The position numbers and the translations under genes were made by a program. This document shows positions 53,190 through 62,101 of a DNA stretch of 64,000 nucleotides, piece after piece; position 1 is the stretch's first letter, and each line of letters starts with the position of its first letter. The stretch is from Bacteroides sp. (GTDB taxonomy: Bacteria > Bacillota > Clostridia > Lachnospirales > Lachnospiraceae), in the NCBI GenBank assembly GCA_023666705.1, contig JAMPBO010000001.1:124001-188000 (forward strand), given 5' to 3'. The notes below the pieces were generated by a model, which did no database searches, was not told where the DNA came from, and was given only the letters and a program-made list of their open reading frames with translations.

Positions 53190-53918
53190 CTACAGCCTGC
53201 CAATCACGTATTTCCTGTACCGTAAAAACGGCTCCGACAGCATAAATTCCTGCGGGGAGCCCTCCCGCTCTATCGCCAGCTCATCCACTATTTTTCCCGG
53301 CTTTCCCGACATAATATAAATTCTGTCGGACAGGCTCACCGCCTCCTCAATATCATGTGTAATCAGAATGGTTGATAGCCTGTGCTTATCTACAATGCTT
53401 CTGTACCATTCGTGCATATTTGCCCTTGTTATGCCATCAATTGCACTAAATGGCTCGTCTAACAGCATCACCTGCTTCCTTTGCATATATGTCCGAAGCA
53501 GTGCTGCCCGCTGTCTCATACCACCTGAAAGCATATCTGGATATTTGTACTCATAGCCCTTCAGTCCAAACTCATCCATATAGGGAAGCACCTGTTCCCT
53601 CGCCGCCTGCTTTTTGACCTTTCCGATAACAAGCGGCAGTGCAATGTTATCCAAAACAGTTTTATATGGAAGCAGCATATCCTTTTGAAGCATATACCCC
53701 ACATGTCCTGTCTGCCCCGTAATATCCGTTCCATCCAAAGTAACCGTGCCCGAAACGGGAGCAAGCAGACCTGCGATTATGTTAAACAATGTTGTTTTGC
53801 CTACACCGCTTGCACCTACCAACGAGACAAATTCACCTTCATTTACTGTCATGCAGATATTTTCCAGTACAGCTGCTTCATCATAAGAGGCATTTACATT
53901 TTTTACACTCAGCTTCAT
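53190..53918 (-). CDS. thiZ: ABC transporter ATPase, thiamine-pyrimidine type (ThiZ-like)
   Basis: 242-residue ATPase of the nitrate/taurine/pyrimidine-precursor family: Walker A GASGVGKTTLFN, Q-loop MLQKDMLLPYKT, signature MLSGGMRQRAALLR, Walker B VMLLDEPFSAIDG and the H-loop ILITHDIEEA. TPP-riboswitch control and the neighbouring NMT1-type binding protein point to import of a thiamine pyrimidine precursor. Specificity is inferred from context. Confidence 0.9.
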   Translation of the reverse strand: MKLSVKNVNASYDEAAVLENICMTVNEGEFVSLVGASGVGKTTLFNIIAGLLAPVSGTVTLDGTDITGQTGHVGYMLQKDMLLPYKTVLDNIALPLVIGKVKKQAAREQVLPYMDEFGLKGYEYKYPDMLSGGMRQRAALLRTYMQRKQVMLLDEPFSAIDGITRANMHEWYRSIVDKHRLSTILITHDIEEAVSLSDRIYIMSGKPGKIVDELAIEREGSPQEFMLSEPFLRYRKYVIGRL

Positions 53919-53938
53919 AATTTTTTCCTGTCTTTGCG

Positions 53939-54919
53939 TTATTCAATGTACTCATTCGTAAAGCCCGTTCCCCCGGCAATGGGCTTTTCTACGTATCCGT
54001 TTTCATTCACCCAATTGTAAAAGCTGTCCCATCTGTCCTTATCAATTATACCCCAATATTTGGCTTCTGCAACATATTGTTTACTCAAATACTGTTGACT
54101 TGCCTTAACCATGTCAGCATCCAGCTCCGGTGCGTACTCCAGTAAAATTTCTGCAGCCTCGTCAGGATGCCCAGCAGCGTATTCATAGCCTTTTCTTACC
54201 GCCTGCATAAATGCCCTTGCCTCATCAGGATTTTCCTTGAGGAAGTCATCATTTGCAATAATGACAGGACTGTAAAAGTCAAATATCCCATTAATATCCT
54301 TAAACAGAATAAAGTTTGTAGCTATGTTTTCCAGTTCAAGCTTAATTCCGTCCCAGCCATAGTAAATCCATACACAATCTATATCGGAATTTAATCCTGC
54401 AACAATATCACTCACATAAGCAGGAACAAGCTCCACCTTATCAAAGTCCCCTCCTGCCGTTGTAACTACATTTTCCAAAATACCCTGCTCAATCGGAATT
54501 TCCCAAGTGGCATACCGCTTGCCCTCAAGCTTTTCGGGACTGTCGATTCCCTCCTCCGCAAGTGATACAAGACCTGATGTATTGTGCTGCAAAATAGCGG
54601 CAACTGCTGTTACAGGAAGCGGGTTATCGGTTCCCCATGCTGCAGCAAGATATTCCTGAAAGTCGATTCCAAACTGTGCATTTCCTGATGCAACCAAATC
54701 CGTAGCACCGCTTTCAGGCGGCTGGATAATGTCAACCTTAAGTCCTGCATCCTCAAAATAGCCCAGTTTTTCCGCTACATAAAGTCCTGTGTGGTTTGTG
54801 TTAGGCGTCCAGTCAAGCACCATTGTCAGTTCCGTTTTATCCTTCTTTTTTTCTCCTCCGCATCCTGTAAATACAAAAATTACAAAAAGCAAAAGAATTC
54901 CGAAGCTTCTTTTTTTCAT
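53939..54919 (-). CDS. thiY: Substrate-binding lipoprotein of pyrimidine-precursor ABC transporter (ThiY-like)
   Basis: 326 residues from the ATG at 54919. Lipoprotein signal with the lipobox FTGC (Cys about 19), then an NMT1/THI5-like binding fold: LTMVLDWTPNTNHTGLYVAEKLGYFEDAGL, AQFGIDFQEYLAAAW, WIYYGWDGIKLELEN. The stretch DWTPNTNHTGLYVA is typical of HMP/FAMP-binding proteins. The family binds hydroxymethyl- or formylaminomethyl-pyrimidine. The start lies 1 base after the permease stop, so translation is coupled. Confidence 0.92.
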   Translation of the reverse strand: MKKRSFGILLLFVIFVFTGCGGEKKKDKTELTMVLDWTPNTNHTGLYVAEKLGYFEDAGLKVDIIQPPESGATDLVASGNAQFGIDFQEYLAAAWGTDNPLPVTAVAAILQHNTSGLVSLAEEGIDSPEKLEGKRYATWEIPIEQGILENVVTTAGGDFDKVELVPAYVSDIVAGLNSDIDCVWIYYGWDGIKLELENIATNFILFKDINGIFDFYSPVIIANDDFLKENPDEARAFMQAVRKGYEYAAGHPDEAAEILLEYAPELDADMVKASQQYLSKQYVAEAKYWGIIDKDRWDSFYNWVNENGYVEKPIAGGTGFTNEYIE

Positions 54920-54920
54920 C

Positions 54921-55685
54921 TTATTTTTTTCCTTTCCAAGGCATGGCAGCCTTATTCGCAAGATCAACTGCCTTGATCAGCAGAAGGCTCAGCACTGAAA
55001 TAAGAACAATAACGGCAAACATTTTATCGTAGGAATAGGATTTTTTTACTCTGGTCATGTAAACACCAAGCCCCTTGTATCCGCCAAGCCATTCTGAAAC
55101 AACCGCTCCTACCACTGCATACGCTACGGCAATCCGCAAGCCGCCAAAAAACCGGCTCATGCTGCCCGGCAGCTTTATATGCCAAAAAATCTGGAATTTG
55201 TTGGCACCCATGGTTTCAAGCAGCTTTATTTCGTCGGCGTCGGCATCCTTGAAGCCGTCTATGAGACATGCCGCTACCGGAAAAAATACAATCAGAACAA
55301 TCAATGTTATCTTTGGAGCAACACCGTAGCCCATCCATAAAACAAGCAGCGGTGCAATTGCCACTGTAGGTATGGTCTGGCTCACAACCAGCATCGGATA
55401 AATACACTTGTATAAAATTTCAAAGCAGTCCATGATAACTGCCAGAAAAAAACCAAGTAAGGTTCCAATTGCAAGACCAAGAAATGTCTCATAAATTGTT
55501 ATTTTCATATGATCCATTATTAGCGGAAAATCACCGATAAATGCCCTTACAACCTGATAGGGGGAAGGAAGCATGTATTCCGGCAATACGCCCGCCTGGC
55601 ACAAAATCTGCCACAGGGCTATAAATATTACAAACAAAATAACCGGCAAAATTTTATCAATGATGCTTGGAAACTTTCTTTTCAA
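54921..55685 (-). CDS. thiX: ABC transporter permease, pyrimidine-precursor type (ThiX-like)
   Basis: 254 residues with about six helices and the BPD-transport signature EWLGGYKGLGVYM region preceded by AVVGAVVSE. The EAA-type loop is LLETMGANKFQIFWHIKLPGSMSRFFGGLRIA. I select the TTG at 55685, 8 bases after GAGAGGTG; the ATG at 55718 would add 11 unlikely residues. The gene overlaps the end of the thiamine-binding protein gene by 29 bases, implying coupled translation. Confidence 0.9.
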   Translation of the reverse strand: MKRKFPSIIDKILPVILFVIFIALWQILCQAGVLPEYMLPSPYQVVRAFIGDFPLIMDHMKITIYETFLGLAIGTLLGFFLAVIMDCFEILYKCIYPMLVVSQTIPTVAIAPLLVLWMGYGVAPKITLIVLIVFFPVAACLIDGFKDADADEIKLLETMGANKFQIFWHIKLPGSMSRFFGGLRIAVAYAVVGAVVSEWLGGYKGLGVYMTRVKKSYSYDKMFAVIVLISVLSLLLIKAVDLANKAAMPWKGKK

Positions 55686-55953
55686 TGGTAAGCACCTCTC
55701 CTTCAGGCTTGTACACAATCTTTACATAGGTTGACACCTGATTGGTACCGCCTGCTGCGATGGCAACCTTTTGACAGCCTGTTACAATTTCCATAAGCTG
55801 GTCATAATCTCCCTCTATGGTTGTCTCAAACGGACCTACATATGTGGAAAGACCAAAGCTCTTAATATAAGCGATAACCTCATCGACAATTCTTATAACC
55901 TCCTCGTCATCTGTTACATTAGGTAATACCTGGATTGCTACACTTGCATTCAT
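55657..55953 (-). CDS. Thiamine-binding protein of the UPF0045/MTH1187 family
   Basis: 98 residues: MNASVAIQVLPNVTDDEEVIRIVDEVIAYIKSFG ... YVGPFETTIEGDYDQLMEIV. The ferredoxin-like MTH1187/YkoF group binds thiamine or a related pyrimidine. AGGAGG precedes the ATG. It is the first gene behind the TPP riboswitch and overlaps the permease gene. Its small size and lack of signal peptide make it cytosolic, so it may store or channel the imported vitamin precursor. Confidence 0.92.
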   Translation of the reverse strand: MNASVAIQVLPNVTDDEEVIRIVDEVIAYIKSFGLSTYVGPFETTIEGDYDQLMEIVTGCQKVAIAAGGTNQVSTYVKIVYKPEGEVLTIEKKVSKHH

Positions 55954-55983
55954 AATTTTTCCTCCTATTATTTTATTTCCATA

Positions 55984-56024
55984 AAGTAAATAAAAAGGTT
56001 TTCGGAATGCACCAAAAACCTTTT
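55984..56024 (-). terminator. Terminator of the TPP riboswitch expression platform
   Basis: Minus-strand stem AAAAGGTTTTTGG / CCGAAAACCTTTT with a short loop, followed by a T-rich tail. It lies between the aptamer and the first gene, as expected for an OFF switch that terminates when TPP is bound. Confidence 0.85.
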
Positions 56025-56048
56025 ATTAACATAATCATATTATAATCA

Positions 56049-56146
56049 TTGCACGTGCTTCCTTACACCGGTATTAGCCGGATCAAGTTCCAAGGGTCGA
56101 TTTAAAATCTCTCAGCAATTCCTTTCGGGTTATGCCCCCCTAGCCG
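56049..56146 (-). promoter_or_regulatory. TPP riboswitch aptamer
   Basis: Minus-strand RNA contains the conserved THI-box parts in order: GGGGGGC, GCTGAGA, GACCCTTGGAACTTGATC, and CCGGCTAATACCGGTGTAAGG. Binding of thiamine diphosphate should favour the downstream terminator and shut off the thiamine import operon. Confidence 0.95.
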
Positions 56147-56173
56147 TTTTCTTATTCAATTTTAAGCTCTTTT

Positions 56174-56201
56174 ATTGTACACGATAACCGCAATATGTCA
56201 A
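56174..56201 (-). promoter_or_regulatory. Promoter of the thiamine operon
   Basis: Minus-strand -35 TTGACA (56196-56201), 16-base spacer, -10 TACAAT (56174-56179), about 30 bases upstream of the aptamer. Confidence 0.85.
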
Positions 56202-56261
56202 GCCCTATTTTGTTTTTACCTGTCAACTTTTATTTTTGTCTCATCAGTTCAGTCATATATT

Positions 56262-59200
56262 TTATTTTGCCTTGACAGACTTTGCCTTACTGTAGCTTCC
56301 ATAGCTCACCCTGCCGTAGGCATCCTTGATATACGGTCTTACCCTGTAGGTATATTTCTTGCCCTTCTTTACGGTTTTATCCTTGTAAGACAAGGTTTTT
56401 CCCGACTTGATGGTTTTGATACACTTGTACTTTGATGTGCCTGCCGTCTTGCGGTATATCCGGTATCCATCTGCATTTGTTGACTTTCCCCATGCAATCT
56501 TGACATAGGACTTCGCTGCCGCAAGTGTTATTTTTGCAGGCTTGGAAGGCTTAACAATTGCCGTGCGTGAAACCGTTGGTGTATATGCTGCATATATGCG
56601 GTATGCCTTACCCTGGTCATTTTTTGCACTCACATAAGGTCTGACACGGTAAGCATATCTGACCCCCTTCTTTACCTTTTTGTCGGTATAGGTTGATACC
56701 CCTGCTTTTGCCGTATATATTTTCGTATAGCTCTTGTCACCCTTTGCCTTGCGGTAAATTTCATAGCCGTCTGCATTTTTGGAGACAGCCCACTTAAGCT
56801 TTATGCTTTTTGGCGTCAAAACCGTTACCTTCAAGGTCTTTGACTGGTACGGCTTTATAAAGCTCTCACTGTCTGTCCACTTCTCAGTGGATGCCGTGTA
56901 CGCCGCTGACTGGGCATTCCATTTTCTAATTTTATAATTTATGGCGTTGTCAGGAAGTATGGTTGCCGCTTCCTTTAACTGTATCTGATTTCCCTTACCA
57001 ATGCTGTACTTTTTCGTCAGTGTTCCCGTGGTCTTGTCATAATATGCCATATCATAAGAGGCGGCTGCGGTCTTCATGGCAGCAACAAGCGTTCCCCCAC
57101 GCCACGAGGCTATGCTTGTTATTTTATTATTTTCAAGATTCAGATATTCAAGGGAAAGGTTTGCCAGCGGACTTACATCCGTTATGACGTTCCCACTTAA
57201 ATTGAGCTTCTTTAATCCCGTAAAATAATTCAGTCCTGAAATAGATGTGAGACCTTTTCCATGTAAATCAAGCTCCGTCACATCTAATATCTCGTCCCTT
57301 GTAACAAGACCATCCCCGTTTTTATCATACTTGCTTGTAATCTCGTTATAAAGCGTACTGTCCCCTATGCTGTTATTCGTATTTTTGAAGGTAAGATATG
57401 CAACATTTACATTGCATGTCTGCTCAAAATTACCACATTTAACCGTGATGGTGGTGGTACCATACTGAACTGCGGTAACATTTCCTTTACTGTCAACCTT
57501 GGCAATACCGCTGTCTGATGAACTAAATTTCACATCACCGAGTATGGCATCCTCTGGCAGCGGTGTGACGGTAATGGTATCCTTTGCCTCCTCCTCAATG
57601 CTGATACTGTCTTTATTTAACTGTATTCCCTCAAGGGGATGAACGACCGTAATGGCAACCGTTTTTTCAATTCCGTTTGCCACAACCTTTATGTTTGCCG
57701 TTCCGTAAGCATTCGCTGTCATGGTTCCATTTGCATCTATGGACAACACCTCAGGGTTATCACTCTCCCACTGTATTTTATACGGGTCCGGATTTGCAGG
57801 CTTTGTTGTTATGGTAAGTGCCTTCGTATCTCCCATTGTTATCTTCGCCGCATCCTTTGCAAAGGAAAAATCAGACAGTGGATTTGTGACAGTTACAACA
57901 CAGCTTGCAGTGTAACCGCCATTTTTTGTCTTGACGGTAATGTTTGCCGTTCCCGTATTCTTTGCCGTTACCTTTCCTGCTGACGAAACTGTGGCAACCG
58001 CTGAATTTGACGTGCTCCATGTCACATTTTTATTGGTTGCGTTTGATGGCAGAACCGTCGCCTTTAAGGTCAGGGTTCCGCCGCCCTTCATGGCAGCCGT
58101 TGTCTTATTAAGCTTTACGGAAGTTACAGGCACTGCTGTTACCTTCTGGGTAATTTTAAGTGTTTTCTTTACCGTACCTGTCTTTACGGTCAGCGTATCC
58201 GTATAAGTTCCCACTCCCAAGCCTGCCTTGAGCGATATCTGAATCGTAACGGATTTCCCCTTTGCAAGCTTGGCACTTGCCAGCTTCCTGGTTATCGTAA
58301 AGTTCTTTCCTGATGACAGCTTGGCAGAAAGATCCTTTATTGTTACCCCACCGTTGTTTGTTATTTTAATCGTTGCTTTTCCTGCACTTTTATAGCCTGC
58401 CTTTACCGAGGCAATGGTTCCCTTGCCTGACAGCTTTATGCTTCTTACACTTTCCTTTTCCTCGTGTGCACGGTAAGTATTAATCAGCCATATTCCCGTG
58501 GTAGCGACGTCAGACGCAGTCCATCCGCCCTCCGTCTTTGTACAGGATGGCTTTAAATAGGATGCCGACTCGTCCTTATTACACAGGCTCCAGCAGCAAT
58601 AGCTTATATTGTAAGAATCGCACAGATTAATCCATGCATCCGCATTTGCTGTATCAAAATTTCCATTTCCACTTGCATCGCACACACCAAACTCTGTTAC
58701 AAACACAGGCGTTCCTGCAGAATTTGCAGTTTTAAATTTATTCATCAGATCCCCGTAATGGGTACCCGAATAAAAATGGAATGAATACAAAACATTTTTT
58801 ATTCCATCCTTGGCAAGCGGCTTTGCCGCAACCTGGTCAACGTCCTGCGACCATGTATTTGTTCCGCATATGATAAGTGCATTGCTACCGCAGCTTCGTA
58901 TGGTCTTACATATTTTTTTGCAATAGGTATACAAATCCTTTCCGGAACCGTTATACCACGGAACCCCAACAGGCTCGTTACATATTTCAAATATTACATT
59001 GTCATAGGATTTATATTTTGTTGCGTATTTCTTGAAAAATTTATTTGCCTCAGTCATGTAATCCAGAGGGTTCTCCGCATGAATATGCCAGTCAATAATC
59101 ACGTACATGCCAAGCTCCGTGGCAGCTTTTACACCCTCCTGTATTTTTTTATCCATCTCAGCCTGATGACCCCTTAAATATCCGTCCTGGGTAACATAGC

Positions 59201-59888
59201 AGGCAAGTCTTACCGTGTTGACACCCCACTCATCCCGAAGCGACTGGAATGATTTTTTATTGACATAGGCTGCCATTTGGGACCACTGGATTCCATGTGT
59301 GCTTGCACCCCTAAGCTGGTACGGGTCACCATTTTTGTCAACGATAATTGGAGCGTTGTATCCGCTCACAGTTTTCAGCTTGAGTGCTCCATGCATACCT
59401 ACAGGCGTTTCACTCTTTGCCAGATTTTTGGTTGCCCCCGTAACAGAATATTTCAGCTTTGAGGACGAGGTTTCCTTTGGTGCATATGTAAATGTAACGG
59501 TAGGCTTTCCTAAGGTTGCTCCTCCCGTAAACCCAAACTTGGCATCATTTGTACAGCGAAAGGTCTCTCCTGCCTTTATCTGTGCCGTGTGGGTAATGGT
59601 TATAACACCGTTACTGTACTCCGCATTCATTCCCCAGTATTGAAAGCCCGACAGATTTCCTGTTACGGGTATCTTTATTTTCACGTCGGTAATTGCCCTT
59701 GAAGTTCCGTTTTTCACGGTATAATTGTACTCTGCCCAAGTACCGCTGTCAGATTGTTTGTTTATTGTTGCCTTAACGCTGCTTGAGGTTGACGCACATG
59801 CCGAAAGCTGTGTGCACGAAAAAATTCCAAACACCATAGCTACTGTCAATATCCATGAACAAATTCCCCATAAAAGCCTTTTCTTCAT
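56262..59888 (-). CDS. Secreted modular GH5 endo-beta-glucanase with Ig-like, LRR and Fn3 modules
   Basis: 1,208 residues from the ATG at 59888 (AAGGAGG upstream). Order: signal peptide (1-31); a carbohydrate-binding-like beta domain (37-137); GH5 catalytic domain (165-470) with acid/base E305 in ICNEPVG and nucleophile E399 in FVTEFGV; a beta-sandwich linker domain (482-583); three bacterial Ig-like Big_2 domains (588-668, 670-750, 752-830); a single EF-hand/dockerin-like stretch DKNGDGLVTRDEIL (855-868); a short leucine-rich region (870-925); and two fibronectin-III-like units (1025-1105, 1118-1205) with the repeated motif YRVRPY. There is no LPxTG anchor. Cellulose or mixed-linkage beta-glucan is the probable substrate. 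The protease gene lies 40 bases upstream. Confidence 0.93.
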   Translation of the reverse strand: MKKRLLWGICSWILTVAMVFGIFSCTQLSACASTSSSVKATINKQSDSGTWAEYNYTVKNGTSRAITDVKIKIPVTGNLSGFQYWGMNAEYSNGVITITHTAQIKAGETFRCTNDAKFGFTGGATLGKPTVTFTYAPKETSSSKLKYSVTGATKNLAKSETPVGMHGALKLKTVSGYNAPIIVDKNGDPYQLRGASTHGIQWSQMAAYVNKKSFQSLRDEWGVNTVRLACYVTQDGYLRGHQAEMDKKIQEGVKAATELGMYVIIDWHIHAENPLDYMTEANKFFKKYATKYKSYDNVIFEICNEPVGVPWYNGSGKDLYTYCKKICKTIRSCGSNALIICGTNTWSQDVDQVAAKPLAKDGIKNVLYSFHFYSGTHYGDLMNKFKTANSAGTPVFVTEFGVCDASGNGNFDTANADAWINLCDSYNISYCCWSLCNKDESASYLKPSCTKTEGGWTASDVATTGIWLINTYRAHEEKESVRSIKLSGKGTIASVKAGYKSAGKATIKITNNGGVTIKDLSAKLSSGKNFTITRKLASAKLAKGKSVTIQISLKAGLGVGTYTDTLTVKTGTVKKTLKITQKVTAVPVTSVKLNKTTAAMKGGGTLTLKATVLPSNATNKNVTWSTSNSAVATVSSAGKVTAKNTGTANITVKTKNGGYTASCVVTVTNPLSDFSFAKDAAKITMGDTKALTITTKPANPDPYKIQWESDNPEVLSIDANGTMTANAYGTANIKVVANGIEKTVAITVVHPLEGIQLNKDSISIEEEAKDTITVTPLPEDAILGDVKFSSSDSGIAKVDSKGNVTAVQYGTTTITVKCGNFEQTCNVNVAYLTFKNTNNSIGDSTLYNEITSKYDKNGDGLVTRDEILDVTELDLHGKGLTSISGLNYFTGLKKLNLSGNVITDVSPLANLSLEYLNLENNKITSIASWRGGTLVAAMKTAAASYDMAYYDKTTGTLTKKYSIGKGNQIQLKEAATILPDNAINYKIRKWNAQSAAYTASTEKWTDSESFIKPYQSKTLKVTVLTPKSIKLKWAVSKNADGYEIYRKAKGDKSYTKIYTAKAGVSTYTDKKVKKGVRYAYRVRPYVSAKNDQGKAYRIYAAYTPTVSRTAIVKPSKPAKITLAAAKSYVKIAWGKSTNADGYRIYRKTAGTSKYKCIKTIKSGKTLSYKDKTVKKGKKYTYRVRPYIKDAYGRVSYGSYSKAKSVKAK

Positions 59889-59928
59889 TTTCTTATATAC
59901 CTCCTTGAAACAACACGCTAAAAAACGC

Positions 59929-61989
59929 TTACTGCACTTCAACGTCTGACACCATGACCCTGCATGTGCTTACGATGCCGCTTCCGTCTGCCGCACCACA
60001 GCTCACATATGCCTCCCCGGCGGAAACAGCAGTAATCTCGCCCTGCTTTGACACGGTCACAACAGAATCATCTGATGTTGACCAGACCACGTCCTTATTC
60101 CCCGCCGACTCAGGCATGACATGTGCCTCAAGCTTCAGGTTCTCTCCCGTCTTCAGGTTACATTTATTTTTGCTTAATCCAATACTATCCACCTGTGCAG
60201 TTACGGCAACCTCTACCACCTGTGTCGCCCCATATCCGTCTGCCGCCGTACACAAAATGTAAAATACTCCCGTATCCTGTGCCTTTACGGTTCCGTTTTG
60301 ATCCACAGACACGGAATATGGCTGCAGGGACGTGTATGTCACCGTCCGGTCCTCTGCATTTAACGGAAGTGTAAGTGCTTTTATATCGGCGGTTTCATTC
60401 ACCGAAAGCTCCACTCTTGTTTTGTTCACGATAATGTGCTTAACATATATCTTTGGCGGAATTTCTTTTGTGTATGCCTTTATTCTCGGCGTGTAATCAG
60501 GGTAAAGATCCCGCCAGACACCGATGCTTCCCACATAGGACTGGTCAGGCTCCATATGGTTGATATATTCTATGACATTAACAGTATTTCCTGATGCATC
60601 CGTTCCTTTTACATAATGGTTTGCGTCTGCCATATACTTGACACCGATATCCGATGTAGCCGTATCAAGATCACTCATTGTAAATATAATAGAAAAACGG
60701 TCTCCTCCCATTAAGTCCACAGACTGGGCAAGCGGTATTGTATATAAGCCTGCATAGGTTGTCACACCACTTGTCGTGCACGCCTCAATTTTTGTACCGC
60801 TTTCCGGGTTTCCCGGCTCCGGATTTCTGTATACCTCAACCGTGTAGCTTATGTTGTCATCAAAAAGCACAATTGACGCTGCACTAAGCCGCTCCCAGTC
60901 ACTTCCATTTACGGTAAATACCTGAGCCAGCTTGCCGCCATTATTCATATTGACGGTTATGCCTGCATTTGTCGTTCCGTCATACTGGTAATTAAAGTCG
61001 TAATTATCAGCAGTTTCAGGATAAAAGGAAAATGCATCGCTGTTTGACAGTGACGAATCCTCATAGGATATCCACAAATAGCTGTCAGTGCTTCCCCAAC
61101 TATTTTTAATCAGCCACGCACCATCTGACGAAGGCTGATTGCCTGAATTAAATTTGGATTTGCTGTATGTATCATCCCAGCCGATTACCATAATGGCATG
61201 ATTGGTTGACTGGTAAACGTTTTGATAGTATCCGCCTGTAGATGAATTGTAATATTCATTAGAATGGAAAAATGCGGCTGCAACGCCCCCATTTTGCATA
61301 ATCTGCTTCTTGACGTCGTCCTTATTTTTCATTGAAATAACATAAGCATTTTGTAAATGAAGTGCATCCACATATGCCAGTGACGCACTCAAGGTAGAGG
61401 TTGGTGATGCATTTGAATAGCTTAAATAACCCGTTTCGTTGGCAGGTCCCTTCCATGCCGCCATGGAAAGCAGGGCAAACCAGTTATTGCCTCCCAAATT
61501 AAGGTAATCCTTGTAAAGCACATTTGTCTGATCCCCATCCAGATTGCCTAGTGGATCCGTGGATTGATGATATGTAAAATATGCAAGATGGTATTCTGAA
61601 TAATCAGGACTTGTGGCAAGTCCTGCAGATATGGCGGCAGACTCTACCGCTCCCAATGAAGCAAACGCCCAGCAGGTGCCATAGCTACCCTGATTTTTGA
61701 CTGGTGTAACAGCGTTGTAATCTCTTGCATCATAAGCCGAAGGCACCCTTGCAGATGCAAAGAAAGAAAAAAGCGGCGTGTATTCCCCTACCCGCTCTCC
61801 GTCGTCCATATAACTTTGAGGAACGTCCACATCCAAAGCCGCATCTGACGGTGTGGCATTTTCCTCCCCGGAAACAGATGTTATCTCCGTATCTGTATGT
61901 TCAAATACTGTATTTGCCGTGCTGCCGATACCCATAAAAAGAGACATCCCAACAGCCAGACCGATATTTATTATTTTTTTTGCAATCAT
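59929..61989 (-). CDS. Secreted papain-family (C1A) protease with lectin-like and Ig-like domains
   Basis: 686 residues from the ATG at 61989 (GGGAGG 7 bases before). Signal peptide (about 1-25), a short pro-region, then a C1A domain with oxyanion Q100, catalytic C106 (QGSYGTCWAFA), H264 (TNHAIMVIGWDD) and N296 (WLIKNSWGS). Next come a lectin-like beta-sandwich (about 320-490) and two Big_2 Ig-like domains (about 500-595 and 600-680). The organisation matches clostridial surface C1 peptidases. The shared Big_2 modules and the 40-base gap to the GH5 gene suggest both are secreted together and held by similar surface contacts. Confidence 0.92.
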   Translation of the reverse strand: MIAKKIINIGLAVGMSLFMGIGSTANTVFEHTDTEITSVSGEENATPSDAALDVDVPQSYMDDGERVGEYTPLFSFFASARVPSAYDARDYNAVTPVKNQGSYGTCWAFASLGAVESAAISAGLATSPDYSEYHLAYFTYHQSTDPLGNLDGDQTNVLYKDYLNLGGNNWFALLSMAAWKGPANETGYLSYSNASPTSTLSASLAYVDALHLQNAYVISMKNKDDVKKQIMQNGGVAAAFFHSNEYYNSSTGGYYQNVYQSTNHAIMVIGWDDTYSKSKFNSGNQPSSDGAWLIKNSWGSTDSYLWISYEDSSLSNSDAFSFYPETADNYDFNYQYDGTTNAGITVNMNNGGKLAQVFTVNGSDWERLSAASIVLFDDNISYTVEVYRNPEPGNPESGTKIEACTTSGVTTYAGLYTIPLAQSVDLMGGDRFSIIFTMSDLDTATSDIGVKYMADANHYVKGTDASGNTVNVIEYINHMEPDQSYVGSIGVWRDLYPDYTPRIKAYTKEIPPKIYVKHIIVNKTRVELSVNETADIKALTLPLNAEDRTVTYTSLQPYSVSVDQNGTVKAQDTGVFYILCTAADGYGATQVVEVAVTAQVDSIGLSKNKCNLKTGENLKLEAHVMPESAGNKDVVWSTSDDSVVTVSKQGEITAVSAGEAYVSCGAADGSGIVSTCRVMVSDVEVQ

Positions 61990-62101
61990 CTGCAAGCCTC
62001 CCATTATGTATCAAGAACCAATAAACCACATATATTATTTATTTTACACTATTTTCCTGCAATAATCCATACAAAAATTAACCCAATTTCGTTTATTTCG
62101 T

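Noticed and set aside
56262-59888. Tandem Ig-like and Fn3 coding repeats as a DNA repeat array
   Set aside because: The similarity is at protein-domain level; no long near-identical DNA repeats are visible.
62005-62101. Promoter for the protease/glucanase pair
   Set aside because: AT-rich with TAATAT-like words, but the best -35 (TTGCAG) is 19 bases away; too weak to list.
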